Shown here: positions 25,519 to 36,174 of the stretch, piece after piece
Position numbering within the stretch: the stretch's first letter is position 1
Layout: every line of letters starts with the position of its first letter
NCBI GenBank assembly: GCA_038142205.1
Contig: JAYQJO010000001.1
Span: 2,542,001 to 2,606,000, forward strand
DNA length: 64,000 bases
From: UBA7359 sp038142205
GTDB lineage: Bacteria > Pseudomonadota > Gammaproteobacteria > Eutrophobiales > Eutrophobiaceae
Direction: 5' to 3'
Position numbers and translations under genes: made by a program
Notes under the pieces: model-generated
What the model was told of the DNA's origin: nothing
What the model saw: the letters and a program-made list of their open reading frames with translations, nothing else
Databases searched by the model: none

Positions 25519-26877
25519 CTAGAAGTTTGCTTCTGCTTTTTTAAAGGCATTATCAATTCGTAATTTTATTGCGACCCCGTGTCGCTCAATTATTGAACCG
25601 ATAATGATAGCTGAAGTACCTGCTGCAGCCAGACCTGTCCAGCTAAGGAAATTAACCATTTCATAGATATGAAACAAGTCGTAAGCTACAGCTACTGTCG
25701 TGGTTATAAAGCCAAATATCACAATGGTACGTGATTTACTGATATAAACTAAAGCGATTAGCGCTAAGCCAACAAGCGCACACATAACGCCATTAAACAA
25801 GCTTTCATAGATGGCAAGATGAAGCATAAAACTCAAGCTTGTGATAAGCGCAGCTATAATCAATGCAGCATGTTTAAAGTTATGAGCACGCTTCGCCATA
25901 TCAAACATATGTGCAGAAAAGATTAATGCAAAAACAGGCAAGGCAAATTCAAAATGAAGAAGCTTGTCGAGTAATTCCGTCGCAGAAGCTGCAACTAAAA
26001 ATGCTATTGGTATTGAAACAAATTCCATAAGCTTGCGAGTTTTGCTTTCAATATCTAACTGCAAAGAACAGTGTCTTAACGTCATAAAGCCGATAAAAGC
26101 GATGATGGTGTAGATTAGATCATCAGCTTGATACAACCATAAGCTACGAAGCAACATAATAACCGGCGCAATAAATAATAATATTCTTGCGAACTTACCT
26201 TCTGCGGTACGTAGTAACTGATCTTTCTGAACCAGCTTTGTAACAAATGCCAATGACAATAAAATACTGGCACCTGCGATAATCGAAACATAAAGCGTAT
26301 CTCTAACAGGAATCAATAACATTGAACCGGAAAGTAAATAAGCAGTTGTTAATGATAAAGCTGATTGACGTGCCATCACTTTAAAACCAAACAAGGTGAT
26401 TGGGATTAGCACGAGTGTTGCAATTACTAAAGCAATCGCGATTGAAGCGCCGCTGGTAACTGTCCAGAGTGCAATGTCAGGGTAGTTGGATAATGCGCCA
26501 CCCCATTGCACATAAGAAAAAATCAAAGCGCCTAATGTAGTCAGGTTTGCTGTAATTGAAACCAGACTTAAACCAAAGAACACTCTGGCACCTTTATTTT
26601 CCTTAATCAGGAAAGCTAATCCGAAACCACCTAATGCCAATAATATGGTTTGTGACAATAATAAATAGTAACGGTGTACATCATTACCATTGTCCCAACC
26701 TTGCAGTAGAAAGACTGACATTGACGCGACAACTGAAAAAGCACCAACGATTCTTAGTATTCGAGACAAGGTGGCAAACTTTTTGATCATTTGCATGAGG
26801 GATTGTTTTTCATCTTCTTTTTCGAAGCCATCAAGTTCGATGGCTTCATTTATGTTAATTGTATTTATACTATTCAT
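25519..26877 (-). CDS. polytopic membrane protein partnered with PspA-like gene
   Basis: About 452 residues if started at ATG 26877 (MNSINTININEAIELDGFEK); an upstream ATG at 26892 also fits but overlaps the PspA gene further. After a soluble 35-residue start there are about twelve hydrophobic helices, e.g. ILRIVGAFSVVASMSVFLLQ, YYLLLSQTILLALGGFGLAF and LAAAGTSAIIIGSIIERHGV near the end. No characteristic motif that I can assign. The ATG overlaps the stop of the PspA-like gene by eight bases, so the two are translationally coupled and their proteins probably act together at the inner membrane. Confidence 0.75.
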   Translation of the reverse strand: MNSINTININEAIELDGFEKEDEKQSLMQMIKKFATLSRILRIVGAFSVVASMSVFLLQGWDNGNDVHRYYLLLSQTILLALGGFGLAFLIKENKGARVFFGLSLVSITANLTTLGALIFSYVQWGGALSNYPDIALWTVTSGASIAIALVIATLVLIPITLFGFKVMARQSALSLTTAYLLSGSMLLIPVRDTLYVSIIAGASILLSLAFVTKLVQKDQLLRTAEGKFARILLFIAPVIMLLRSLWLYQADDLIYTIIAFIGFMTLRHCSLQLDIESKTRKLMEFVSIPIAFLVAASATELLDKLLHFEFALPVFALIFSAHMFDMAKRAHNFKHAALIIAALITSLSFMLHLAIYESLFNGVMCALVGLALIALVYISKSRTIVIFGFITTTVAVAYDLFHIYEMVNFLSWTGLAAAGTSAIIIGSIIERHGVAIKLRIDNAFKKAEANF

Positions 26878-27526
26878 GATGTTTGTCCTCATCCATTAAC
26901 GCAGACAGTTCAGCTCGAAGTGCAGCTTCATCTTCTTTTTCTGCAAACGTTTTATCTAGAAGGTCTACTGACTCGAGTTCTTGCCCGACTTCGTATTCAG
27001 CTTCACTGATGACCATTTCCCAGCGTTCGAATGTATCGTCGACATCATTCTTGCTTGAGCCTTCGATACTATTGATGGTGCGCAGTGCATCTGCGGCGGA
27101 ATGACGCGAACGCATCATGTTGCGTTGTTGTGTGATTTGCGAAAGCCGTTGTTCGATCTTGGTAATACTGGCGCCGACTTTCTGCTCTAGTTCTTCATGT
27201 TGAACCAGCGCTTGTTGTGTATTGGCGATACGTTGCTTACAGATATTTTTTCTATGCAAACAATCCAGTGCCGTTTTTTCATCTTCTGCAGCAACAGACT
27301 TGGCCCGGTTCTCCCAGGTTGTTTCCATTTCCTGCAGTTCTTCTAATCTGGACTCCAGACTTTGCCGATCTTTTTTTACGCGGGAATAGCGAACCTGTGC
27401 TTTTGATAAAGCTGTTCGGCAATCCTTAATAGATACGTCGATGACTGCATCATGATTTTCGACTTGTGAAACTGCTTTATCGACAGATGCCGTTAAGGTG
27501 GTCGTTATACGATTGATTATGCCCAT
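26870..27526 (-). CDS. PspA/IM30-family protein
   Basis: A 218-residue coiled-coil protein of the PspA/Vipp1 family. The N-terminus MGIINRITTTLTASVDKAVS is the amphipathic membrane-binding helix typical of the family, followed by long heptad-like helices (KAQVRYSRVKKDRQSLESRL, AQALVQHEELEQKVGASI-like stretch). Such proteins coat and stabilise the inner membrane under stress. Here no pspF or pspBC is near; instead the gene is coupled to a polytopic membrane protein. A gene-sized distance separates it from the next gene upstream. Confidence 0.85.
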   Translation of the reverse strand: MGIINRITTTLTASVDKAVSQVENHDAVIDVSIKDCRTALSKAQVRYSRVKKDRQSLESRLEELQEMETTWENRAKSVAAEDEKTALDCLHRKNICKQRIANTQQALVQHEELEQKVGASITKIEQRLSQITQQRNMMRSRHSAADALRTINSIEGSSKNDVDDTFERWEMVISEAEYEVGQELESVDLLDKTFAEKEDEAALRAELSALMDEDKHHE

Positions 27527-27663
27527 GGTTTTGGCCCTCTTTGTTGTTTAAAAGTGACCAAAGCATGATGAAAAGTATAGTTAAAATAAACTATAAATAA
27601 AATAGACTACTAAATAGAAACTATTAGTACTAATAAATAATACAAATTAGCGCTTGTGAGATA

Positions 27664-27966
27664 TCAGGAGTACTTTGAGCTTTGTTGTTTCAGAATCGTT
27701 GCGCGGTATTTGTTGTGAATTTTGATGCAACGTTCGCCTAACTCAGAACGCTCATCAATATTGTCTACATAGAAACGAATCAGTGCACGCATCAATCCTT
27801 CGATGCGTTTATTTTCAAGATTACCTACGACGGTAAGCTTGGTAATTTTTTTTAAATAACGAATTAGAAACCATTCAGTTGTATAAGACTCAATTTCGAC
27901 TCTTTCTATATCCTTGATTTGTTCAATGATGTATTCATGAAAATCGCCGAAGTAAATTTTTTTCAT
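27664..27966 (-). CDS. 100-residue protein, unknown
   Basis: Unrecognised: MKKIYFGDFHEYIIEQIKDI then ERVEIESYTTEWFLIRYLKK, and a C-terminal helix-rich part (RIEGLMRALIRFYVDNIDER). No signal peptide or membrane helix. It follows htpX by 26 bases in the same direction, so it is probably co-transcribed. The gap before pspA (27527..27663) shows nothing else. Confidence 0.65.
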   Translation of the reverse strand: MKKIYFGDFHEYIIEQIKDIERVEIESYTTEWFLIRYLKKITKLTVVGNLENKRIEGLMRALIRFYVDNIDERSELGERCIKIHNKYRATILKQQSSKYS

Positions 27967-27992
27967 ATCGACTGTTTGGTTTTCGTTCTCTA

Positions 27993-28880
27993 TTAAAGCT
28001 GACTATTTTCCAATGCCGCAATGCGTTCTTCTAACGGCGGATGACTCATAAACAGTTTTTTGAAGCCGTCCACTTTTCCACCGGAAATACCAAACGCAGC
28101 CATTTCATCCGGTAGTGGTTCCGGGTTACTCGCTTGTTGTAATCGACGCAATGCGGAAATCATTTTTTCACGTCCGGCCAAATATGCGCCGCCAGCATCA
28201 GCTTTAAATTCACGGCGACGTGAAAACCACATGACAATGGTGCTGGCTAAAACGGACAGAATCATTTGTACGAAAATAACGCCGATCCAGTAACCGGGGC
28301 CGTGACCACGTTCAATTTTAAAAACAACACGATCGATGAGGTGACCGATAATACGTGAGAAGAAAATAACGAAAGTATTTACTACGCCTTGTATCAATGT
28401 CAGCGTAACCATGTCGCCATTAGCAACGTGACTGACTTCATGACCCAAAACTGCTTCAACTTCATCCTGCGTCATGTTGTTTAATAAACCAGTACTGACA
28501 GCAACCAACGATGAGTTTTTGCTCATTCCAGTTGCAAATGCATTAGGTTGTGGTGAATTAAAGATACCAACTTCCGGCATACCAATGCCAGCTTCTCTTG
28601 CCTGCATTTCAACTGTCGAAACCAACCATTGTTCCTGTTGATTAGTCGGGTTTTCGATAAGCTGAACGCCCATGGATTTTTTTGCCAGCCATTTCGACAT
28701 AGCAAGTGAAATAAGTGAGCCTCCCATACCAAACGCAGCAGAAATAATAAGTAAACCGGTGAGGTTTAAACCGCCGCCTTGTTGTTCAAGAGCAGTATCA
28801 ATTCCAAGTATGCTCATACTGATGCTTAGAACAAGCATAATGGCAATGTTAGTGCCTAGGAAAAGCAAAATTCGTAACAT
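27993..28880 (-). CDS. htpX: HtpX membrane metalloprotease
   Basis: Zinc-dependent inner-membrane protease that degrades misfolded membrane proteins together with FtsH. The 295-residue chain has two N-terminal hydrophobic helices, the zinc motif LGHEVSHVANGDM (His147, Glu148, His151), two more hydrophobic helices and the third-ligand region RRREFKADAGGAYLAGREKM. Length and motifs are typical. Confidence 0.96.
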   Translation of the reverse strand: MLRILLFLGTNIAIMLVLSISMSILGIDTALEQQGGGLNLTGLLIISAAFGMGGSLISLAMSKWLAKKSMGVQLIENPTNQQEQWLVSTVEMQAREAGIGMPEVGIFNSPQPNAFATGMSKNSSLVAVSTGLLNNMTQDEVEAVLGHEVSHVANGDMVTLTLIQGVVNTFVIFFSRIIGHLIDRVVFKIERGHGPGYWIGVIFVQMILSVLASTIVMWFSRRREFKADAGGAYLAGREKMISALRRLQQASNPEPLPDEMAAFGISGGKVDGFKKLFMSHPPLEERIAALENSQL

Positions 28881-28949
28881 TTACAGACTCCAAATAAATA
28901 GAAAATTAGTTTCTCTCTAGATTGTATCTAAATATGAAAGTTCAAGGTG

Positions 28950-31447
28950 TTAAATTTTTCTTAAAACGGTCATAGGTGGCGTTGTCAGCACTTTTCTTGT
29001 GCCATATAAACCTGTTGAGACAATAATCAAACAGCAGGCAAGCGGTGCGACAATCCAGATTAGGGGTTAATTGCAATATCGATTTTGAATACGTATTCCG
29101 CAAGAATCAATTCAATAGTAGTTGCTGCTATTGCTGAAAGGATACCTGTAATTAATCCGAGAAAAAGAAATTCTGCAACCAGACCGGAAACGATCTGTTT
29201 ACGCCTTGCGCCTAGGGCACTCATTAACGCGGCTTCGTTAGTTCGTTCATCGTGCGTGCTTTGTATAGCCGCAAATAAAACAGTCAGTCCGGTCAAAATG
29301 GTGAAAATAAATACAAACTCAACAGCGCGAATAACCTGTTGCATAATATTTTTGACCTGAGTCAGAATTGCATCCATATCAAGAATAGTCATGCTCGGAA
29401 ACTGCCTGACTAAATTGATTAGTAACAAGCGTTGCTCTGCCGGAAGATAAAAACTAGTAATGTAGGTACTTGAAAATGATCCAAGTGCTTCCGGATTTGA
29501 GACAACGAAAAAGTTAACGTTAAATGAATCCCACTCAAGCCAGCGGACACTAGTGACTTTACCGGTAATCATTTCACCGGCAATAAAATAAGTGAGTTCA
29601 TCACCAAGTTTGATACCCAGTTTTTCAGCAATGCCTTCTTCGATAGAAAAATAATTTTTACTACGATCAGTGTTATCCCACCATTCACCTTCAATAATCT
29701 TGTTATCGGCCTGCATTGTTTCTGCAAACGACAAGTTAAATTCACGCGTTGCCAGTCGTTTAGTTCGAGGTTCTCTATAGTTATCTGCACTAACAGGCTG
29801 ATCATTTATTTTCATCAAGCGACCACGGATCATTGGATGCAATGATACTTCCTTATTCAACTCTTTCGTTATCATATTCCTGATGTCTTCAGCCTGATCG
29901 GCTTGCATATTAATCAGGAAATAATTTGGTGCATTCTCCGGCAAACGTTCTTTCCAGCTTTCAAGTAAATCAGTACGTATTAATGTTAATAACAACATAG
30001 CCGTTATCCCCAGACCGATGCCAATGATTTGTACAGTACTTTGATTGGAACGGCGCGTGACATTCGCCAAACCATAGCGCGCAGACATCTTCAGTTTAGG
30101 TTGGAGTCGTTTAAGCAGCTTTAACATTTGTTTTGCTACTAACGCTAGAATTATTGCAGTTATAAAAAGGCCGATTAAAGTATGAAACGTTATTTTGATA
30201 CTGCCTGATTGCCAGGGGCTTAAAAAAATTAACGTTAATGTGGCGACCAGATAAATTATGTAGCTATTTAATGGCAAAGGGTTTAAGTCACGCCGTAAAA
30301 CACGTAATGGTGATATGGTTCTTAAGCTGAGTAATTGAGGTAGTGCAAATGCCAGCACGGTTAATAAACCGGAAAGGATACCTTTTAGAAAAGGTAATAA
30401 CGAAGGTGCTGGCAAACTGACTTGCGACATGCCGGTCATTAATTTATTCAAACCTTCTTGCGCTATATAACCAATACCACAACCAAGAAGGCTACATAGC
30501 AGTCCAATAATTAATAACTGGTAAAGATAAATCTGTGTGATCTGATTTTGTTGTAAACCAAGACAACGCATGATAGCGCAGGAATCATAATGCCTTGAAG
30601 CATAGCGCTGCGCAGACATGGCTATTGCTAATCCGGCTAGTGCGATACTGACTAATGTTGCTAGTCCTAAAAACTGTTCGGCTCTATCCAGTGCTGATTT
30701 AATTTCCGGCCGGGCATCACGAATACTTTGTATACGTAGATTACTGTTTTTATTTTTTTCTGAAGTTTTAACATTCTCGCGAAATTGTTCTATCGTTTTA
30801 TTGTCGCCACCGAGTAATAAACGGTATTGCACACGACTTGCTGGCAGAATTAATCCTGTTGCATCAATATCTTCTCTATTCATTAAAAGACGCGGTGCGA
30901 TATTAAACAAATCGCCACCACGATCCGGTTCATAAGTTAATCTTTTAGAAACAGTAAAATTGCTAGCCCCCAGATTAACGTTATCGCCAATAGTAAGATT
31001 CAATACTTGCATTAAACGACTATCTACCCAGACTTCGCCTGACGCAGGTACTGAGTCTGTTATTCTTTCTTCTCCAAACAGACTATCACTGATTTTTAAA
31101 CTACCACGAATCGGGTAATTAGAATCTACGGCTTTAACTTCAGATAATTCGAGTTTGTCACCTTTAACAACGACACTGCGAAAGCTTTCATTCAGTGAGT
31201 AGGTGAGATTTGAATTAATAGCCCGATCAACAAACTTATCTTCGATTTTAGAGGAGGAAATTAATAGCAAATCAGCAGCAAGTAACTCTGTTGCTTGTTG
31301 TTCTGTTGCGCGATGAACACGATCTATAAAAAAACTGACTGACGTTAAACAGGCAACAGCAAGAATAACGGATATACCGATCAAGCGAAGTTCGCCAGAC
31401 TTCCAGTCTCGTTTTAGTGAGGTTAGTGCAAACTTAAACGTATTCAT
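28950..31447 (-). CDS. ybbP: YbbP-type FtsX-like ABC permease, C-terminal frameshift
   Basis: Large MacB/FtsX-like permease, partner of the YbbA ATPase in an inner-membrane export complex of unclear substrate, often with TesA. N-terminal MNTFKFALTSLKRDWKSGEL, then helix-rich domains and periplasmic loops. The long frame ends at 29060 after YVFKIDIAINP, but the next frame continues with LIWIVAPLACCLIIVSTGLY, GTRKVLTTPPMTVLRKI, which is the standard family C-terminus, to a stop at 28950. One missing C in the 4-C run (complement of 29063..29066) explains it; restored length is about 832 residues. It follows ybbA in the same direction. Confidence 0.85.
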
Positions 31448-31470
31448 ATTTTAGAAATTTTTTATTAACA

Positions 31471-32157
31471 TTAAGTAGCTTCTTGTTCACTAAGCTGGCC
31501 GCCACTGATAACAACCTGGCGGTCGCAATGATTCGCAATCTGATTATCATGCGTCACCATGACTAATGTTGTGCCATTCTCTTTATTCATCTTGAATAGC
31601 AAATCGATAATGCGCTGTGCTGTTTTTTGATCGAGGTTTCCTGTTGGTTCATCGGCGAATAATATTTTAGGATTACCTGCAAATGCACGTGCAATGGCAA
31701 CACGTTGTTGTTCACCGCCGGAAAGTTGATTCGGATAATGATGTAGTCGTTCAGCCAAGCCAACTTGTTCAAGCTTTTCTTTTGCCTGATTCATTGCATT
31801 GTCATTATCTGTCAGTTCAAGTGCTAAAGACGCATTCTCCAAAGCGGTGAGTCCAGGTAATAAATGAAATGATTGAAAAACAAAGCCAACCGATTGTGCA
31901 CGAATTTTTGCCCTACCGTCTTCATCATGTTCAGATAAATCTGTGCCGTCGAGTATTACTTTGCCTTGTGTTGGTGTATCCAGCCCTGCAAGTAAGCCAA
32001 GCAATGTTGATTTTCCCGAGCCGGAAACACCGATGATGGCTAAACTTTCTCCTTCTTTAATAGACAAATTAATATCATTAAGAATCGTTAAAGTACCCTC
32101 GGGACTAATAACTTGCTTTCCGATTGCATTCGCTTGCACAATGTTCACAGGAGACAT
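31471..32157 (-). CDS. ybbA: YbbA/LolD-type ABC ATPase
   Basis: ATP-binding subunit (228 residues) of the YbbAP exporter. Walker A IGVSGSGKSTLLGLLAGLDT, Q-loop FVFQSFHLLPGLTALENASL, signature LSGGEQQRVAIARAFAG, Walker B ILFADEPTGNLDQKTAQRII and the H-loop VMVTHDN. Homologous to the LolD/MacB ATPases. It lies head-to-head with tesA, with only two bases between the start codons, a conserved YbbA-TesA layout. Confidence 0.92.
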   Translation of the reverse strand: MSPVNIVQANAIGKQVISPEGTLTILNDINLSIKEGESLAIIGVSGSGKSTLLGLLAGLDTPTQGKVILDGTDLSEHDEDGRAKIRAQSVGFVFQSFHLLPGLTALENASLALELTDNDNAMNQAKEKLEQVGLAERLHHYPNQLSGGEQQRVAIARAFAGNPKILFADEPTGNLDQKTAQRIIDLLFKMNKENGTTLVMVTHDNQIANHCDRQVVISGGQLSEQEAT

Positions 32158-32159
32158 AA

Positions 32160-32771
32160 ATGATTTACCGTTTATTTTTAATTTTCTTGTTTATTTTATC
32201 GCCTGTTACGCTACAGGCGAAAACTATACTTATCGTTGGCGACAGTATAAGCGCAGCTTATGCTATTCCAGTAGAAAAAGGTTGGGTTTCATTACTGGAG
32301 CAACGCTTATCAGAACAAAAAACGGTACATAAAGTTGTCAATGCCAGTATTGTCGGCGAAACAACATTTGGCGGGGTGATGCGATTATTGCCACTACTTG
32401 AAAAACACCAGCCGGACATTGTCGTGATTGAGCTTGGTGGTAATGATGGCTTAATGGGGGCTGATTTAAACGATATTGAAAATAATTTAATCACAATGGT
32501 GGGCATGGTTAAGGAAACAAATAGCGATGTTTTGCTTGTACCCATGCAAATGCCGCCTAATTATGGCCAAAAGTATATGCAAGGTTTCGCATCAATTTAT
32601 CAACAGGTTGCTGAAAAAGCGAATATCTCTTTAACCACATTTATTTATAAAGATATCGCAGAGGTTCCTGACCTAATGATGTCAGATGGTATTCATCCTG
32701 TTGAATCTGCTCACCCGATTATGTTGGAAAATATATGGCCATCATTATCTGCATTATTAAATAAAGAATAA
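32160..32771 (+). CDS. tesA: TesA-type arylesterase / acyl-CoA thioesterase I
   Basis: A 203-residue periplasmic SGNH hydrolase with a signal peptide (YRLFLIFLFILSPVTLQA). Block I ILIVGDSISAAYAIPVEKGW (Ser29), Gly in the NASIVGETTFGG block, Asn in VVIELGGNDGLMG and the Asp-His pair in SDGIHPVESAHPI. It acts on esters and thioesters, including acyl-CoA and lysophospholipid. Divergent from ybbA; the Nudix gene starts one base after its stop. Confidence 0.93.
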   Translation: MIYRLFLIFLFILSPVTLQAKTILIVGDSISAAYAIPVEKGWVSLLEQRLSEQKTVHKVVNASIVGETTFGGVMRLLPLLEKHQPDIVVIELGGNDGLMGADLNDIENNLITMVGMVKETNSDVLLVPMQMPPNYGQKYMQGFASIYQQVAEKANISLTTFIYKDIAEVPDLMMSDGIHPVESAHPIMLENIWPSLSALLNKE

Positions 32772-32772
32772 G

Positions 32773-33338
32773 ATGAAATATTGTTGCTATTGCAGTGCGG
32801 AATTAATTTACGCTATACCGGTTGATGATAATCGTCATCGTTATATTTGCCATAGTTGTGAGACCGTTCATTATCAGAATCCGAAAATCGTAGCTGGCTG
32901 TATTCCTGTATGGAAAAATGAAGTTTTATTGTGCAAACGTGCGATTGAACCGCGTTATGGTTACTGGACTTTGCCGGCCGGGTTTATGGAATTAGGTGAA
33001 ACCAGTGTTGAAGCAGGTATACGGGAAACAGTGGAAGAAGCCAATGCTCGAGTGAAAGTCGAAGACCTTTTTGCTGTCTTCAGTCTGCCATATATTGGAC
33101 AGGTCTATATGATGTTTCGAGCAAGTTTGCTTGATCTGGATTTTTCAGCTGGTGTCGAGAGTCTGGAAGTTCGACTATTTAAGGAAGAGGAGATTCCGTG
33201 GGATGAACTCGCATTCACAACAATACAAGCGACATTGAAATCTTATTTTGAAGATAGAAAAAAGGTGTTTTTTCTTTACATACTGGCGATGTTATTAAAA
33301 CAGAAGTCGGCTATGAATTTGTCCCGACTTTGCTCTAG
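32773..33338 (+). CDS. Nudix hydrolase with zinc ribbon, frameshifted at the end
   Basis: NudC-like Nudix protein. An N-terminal zinc ribbon (YCCYCSAEL and YICHSCETVHYQNPK) precedes the Nudix box GFMELGETSVEAGIRETVEE. The frame as read runs on to 33492 in an alien sequence; adding one A to the 6-A run at 33258..33263 restores the natural C-terminus GVFSLHTGDVIKTEVGYEFV and PTLL, stop 33336..33338, giving 188 residues. It likely hydrolyses a nucleoside diphosphate derivative; the exact substrate is unknown. It is convergent with a small gene at 33344. Confidence 0.87.
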
Positions 33339-33343
33339 TTTTT

Positions 33344-33547
33344 CTAGACTTCTACCCAGGTGCCATTACAGGCTTCGTAAGCTTTTCCATCTACGGCGAT
33401 ACGATCTCCGTTTTCGAATGCTTCGTCGTTCCAATAACATTGAACGCCTTCTACTGTTAACACGGTTGCATCATCGTCTACAGGCCCTGTAATTTTTGAT
33501 GTTTTCTTTGCTGGATCAGCGGCTTTAACTGCTTTCGGATCTGACAT
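33344..33547 (-). CDS. 67-residue protein, unknown
   Basis: Unrecognised small acidic protein: MSDPKAVKAADPAKKTSKIT then GPVDDDATVLTVEGVQCYWN, DEAFENGDRIAVDGKAYEAC and NGTWVEV. The C-terminal part (CYWNDEAFENGDRIAVDGKAY...CNGTW) looks like a small cysteine-containing beta module (two Cys, aromatic ends) seen in short bacterial envelope proteins. It overlaps in the readings the artefactual tail of the Nudix frame, which supports the frameshift interpretation. A good AGGAGGAAG lies upstream of its ATG. Confidence 0.7.
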   Translation of the reverse strand: MSDPKAVKAADPAKKTSKITGPVDDDATVLTVEGVQCYWNDEAFENGDRIAVDGKAYEACNGTWVEV

Positions 33548-33619
33548 AGCTTCCTCCTGTGTAGATTATGTTCCCTATAATAATGCCGGAATTACAATTC
33601 TTCCAGCAATCATAAAATA

Positions 33620-35264
33620 TTATTTTAGTTTAGCTCTGTTACTGATAGCGTTCAAAATAGTATGGCTGGAATTCGCATCACAATCAAAAGTTTCACTATT
33701 ATCTATGTTTGCGGCTGTTGCCATATCCAGGCTGCATAAACAGATAAATCCAGCATCATTCAACAGGCTGCTTATTTCTGCAATATTTCCAGCAAGTTCG
33801 TTTTCGTCGAGTACAATGCAAGCATTACCCATATCTAATAATAGCCGTTCAACTTCACGCGCTGTTTGTGATTTATTTTCACCTGTAAGACAAGCGGTAA
33901 AAGACTGCTGACCATAACGTGCAATCCGTTCTTCTTCAGTAAGAGGTGATAATTCATCATTTTCAATTGCACCGATAATCATGCCTGCTGCGACTGTACC
34001 ATAACTAAAACGATCAATAATAATAAACGCGCCAGAACCATGACTTAACTTATAGGAATCAAAAGGAACGGAAGCAGTGAGTGTGACATCACAGTGACCA
34101 ATTTCATTCAGATTTAGCTCGTCTGCATCTGACTTTTCTAATGTGTTCACATCGATTCTATAATTAATTTTTGATACCGAACCGTTTATGAGCTTTGTGC
34201 CAACCTTAATATAGTATTGCTTACCAATAGTCATGGCTTGTTCAGTCATCCAGACAATTTTGGCATTAAACTTATTGTTTATTAGTGGTAAGTCATCACT
34301 ATGGGCAAGCATGTCGCCCCGACTGACATCTATTTCATCTTCAAGTGTCAGAGTAATGGCCATCGGTGGAAAGGCTTCTTCCAGCTCGCCTTCGCTTGTC
34401 ACTATCGCTTTAACTTTGCTGGTTTTACCTGACGGTAATGCTGTGATGGAATCACCTTTTCTAACTATTCCTGCAGCTATCGTGCCGCAGAAACCGCGAA
34501 AATCCAGATTAGGGCGATTAACGTATTGCACAGGAAAGCGAAAGTTCTCAAAATTTTGATCGGCTGCAATTTCAACCGTTTCAAGAATTTCCATCATAGG
34601 CTTACCCTTATACCATGACATTGCAGTACTGCTATTTACGACGTTATCACCTTTTAACGCAGAAATAGGTATGAAGCGGGTATCCATTTTTTCCAAGTTC
34701 TGTGTGAAGTCGAGGTAGTCGCTTTTTATTTTGTTAAAAACAGCCTCATCATAATCAACCAAGTCCATTTTATTAACGGCAACAACAATGTGTTTAATGC
34801 CCAGTAAGGAAGCAATAATACTATGACGACGGGTTTGTGTTTGTACACCATAACGAGCATCAATAAGAATAATAGCCAGATCGCAGGTTGATGCGCCAGT
34901 TGCCATATTACGTGTGTATTGTTCATGGCCCGGTGTATCAGCAATGATGAATTTACGATTAGCTGTTGAAAAATAACGATAAGCAACATCAATTGTAATA
35001 CCTTGCTCACGTTCAGCCTGTAAACCATCAACCAGCAATGCCAAGTCAACATCATCACCTGTTGTGCCAGACTTAACACTATCTGCTGTAATTGCGGCAA
35101 GATGATCTTCGTAAATCATCTTTGAATCATGCAGTAAGCGACCGATTAACGTACTTTTACCATCATCAACACTACCGCAAGTTAATAAACGCAATAATTC
35201 TTTTTTCATGCTGCTCAAGATAAGCATCAATGTCTGTACTAATGAGTTCTGATTGATGTGACAT
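33620..35264 (-). CDS. cysN: sulfate adenylyltransferase subunit 1, frameshifted near start
   Basis: GTPase subunit of the ATP sulfurylase CysDN, which makes adenylyl-sulfate in assimilatory sulfate reduction. G1 is CGSVDDGKSTLIGRLLHDS, G3 DTPGHEQYTRN, G4 VNKMDL. The usual N-terminus starts at ATG 35264 (MSHQSELISTDIDAYLEQHE) in another frame; removing one A from the 6-A run (complement of 35201..35206) joins it to KELLRLLTCG, giving about 547 residues. The long frame otherwise opens at ATG 35230 with a meaningless start. The gene starts one base after the cysD stop. Confidence 0.9.
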
Positions 35265-35265
35265 C

Positions 35266-36174
35266 TTAAAAATACCCTTCGCGTTTTTTCTGTTCCATTG
35301 AGCCTGCCTGATCGTGATCAATCACACGACCCTGACGTTCTGATGTTTTTGTTAATAACATTTCTTGAATAATTTCCGGTAAAGTCGCTGCTGTTGATTC
35401 GACCGCCCCCGTTAGTGGATAACAACCCAACGTACGAAAACGGACCATTTTCATTTCCGGTGTTTCGCCTGGTTCCAATGGCATACGATCATCATCAACC
35501 ATGATGTCGACGCCGTCGCGATTAACTACAGGCCGTTTATCAGCAAAATACAAATTAGGAATAGGAATATTTTCCAAGTGTATGTATTGCCAAACGTCCA
35601 ACTCTGTCCAATTCGATAAAGGGAATACACGGATACTTTCACCTTTATCTACTTTACCATTGTAGATGTTCCATAATTCAGGGCGCTGGTTCTTAGGATC
35701 CCAACGATGGTTTTTATCTCGGAATGAATAAACACGTTCTTTGGCACGCGATTTTTCTTCATCACGACGCGCGCCACCAAAAGCTGCATCAAACTCATAT
35801 TTATTTAATGCTTGTTTCAGTGCGTCGGTTTTCATAATAGTGGTGTGTTTTTGGCTACCTACTGAAAAAGGGCTGACGCCTGCTTTTACACCTTCCTGAT
35901 TTGTATGAACTAGCAACTCCAGACCAAGATTTTTTGCTAATTCATCTCTAAATCGAATCATTTCTCTAAATTTCCATGTTGTATCAACATGAAGTAATGG
36001 AAACGGAGGTTTGCCAGGCGCAAATGCTTTCAGTGCCAGTTGAAGCATTACCGCTGAATCTTTACCGATGGAATATAACATGACAGGTTTATCGAATTCG
36101 GCAGCGACTTCGCGAATGATATGGATGCTTTCTGCTTCGAGCTGTTTAAGGTGCGTTAGTTTATAGTTAGTCAT
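35266..36174 (-). CDS. cysD: sulfate adenylyltransferase subunit 2
   Basis: PP-loop subunit of ATP sulfurylase, 302 residues. Motifs: MTNYKLTHLKQLEAESIHII at the start, PP-loop LYSIGKDSAVMLQLALKAF, HVDTTWKFREM, FGGARRDEEKSRAKERVYSF and the C-terminal DQAGSMEQKKREGYF. Longer in-frame readings up to 36276 begin with unrelated residues, and I chose ATG 36174. It is followed by cysN, the normal cysDN order. On the minus strand TATAAT lies at the complement of 36260..36265, a plausible -10 about 90 bases upstream; no good -35 is visible. Confidence 0.95.
   Translation of the reverse strand: MTNYKLTHLKQLEAESIHIIREVAAEFDKPVMLYSIGKDSAVMLQLALKAFAPGKPPFPLLHVDTTWKFREMIRFRDELAKNLGLELLVHTNQEGVKAGVSPFSVGSQKHTTIMKTDALKQALNKYEFDAAFGGARRDEEKSRAKERVYSFRDKNHRWDPKNQRPELWNIYNGKVDKGESIRVFPLSNWTELDVWQYIHLENIPIPNLYFADKRPVVNRDGVDIMVDDDRMPLEPGETPEMKMVRFRTLGCYPLTGAVESTAATLPEIIQEMLLTKTSERQGRVIDHDQAGSMEQKKREGYF

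Noticed and set aside
33339..33492. C-terminal extension of the Nudix protein
   Set aside because: Basic nonsense reading opposite a small real gene on the other strand; explained by the indel at 33258..33263.
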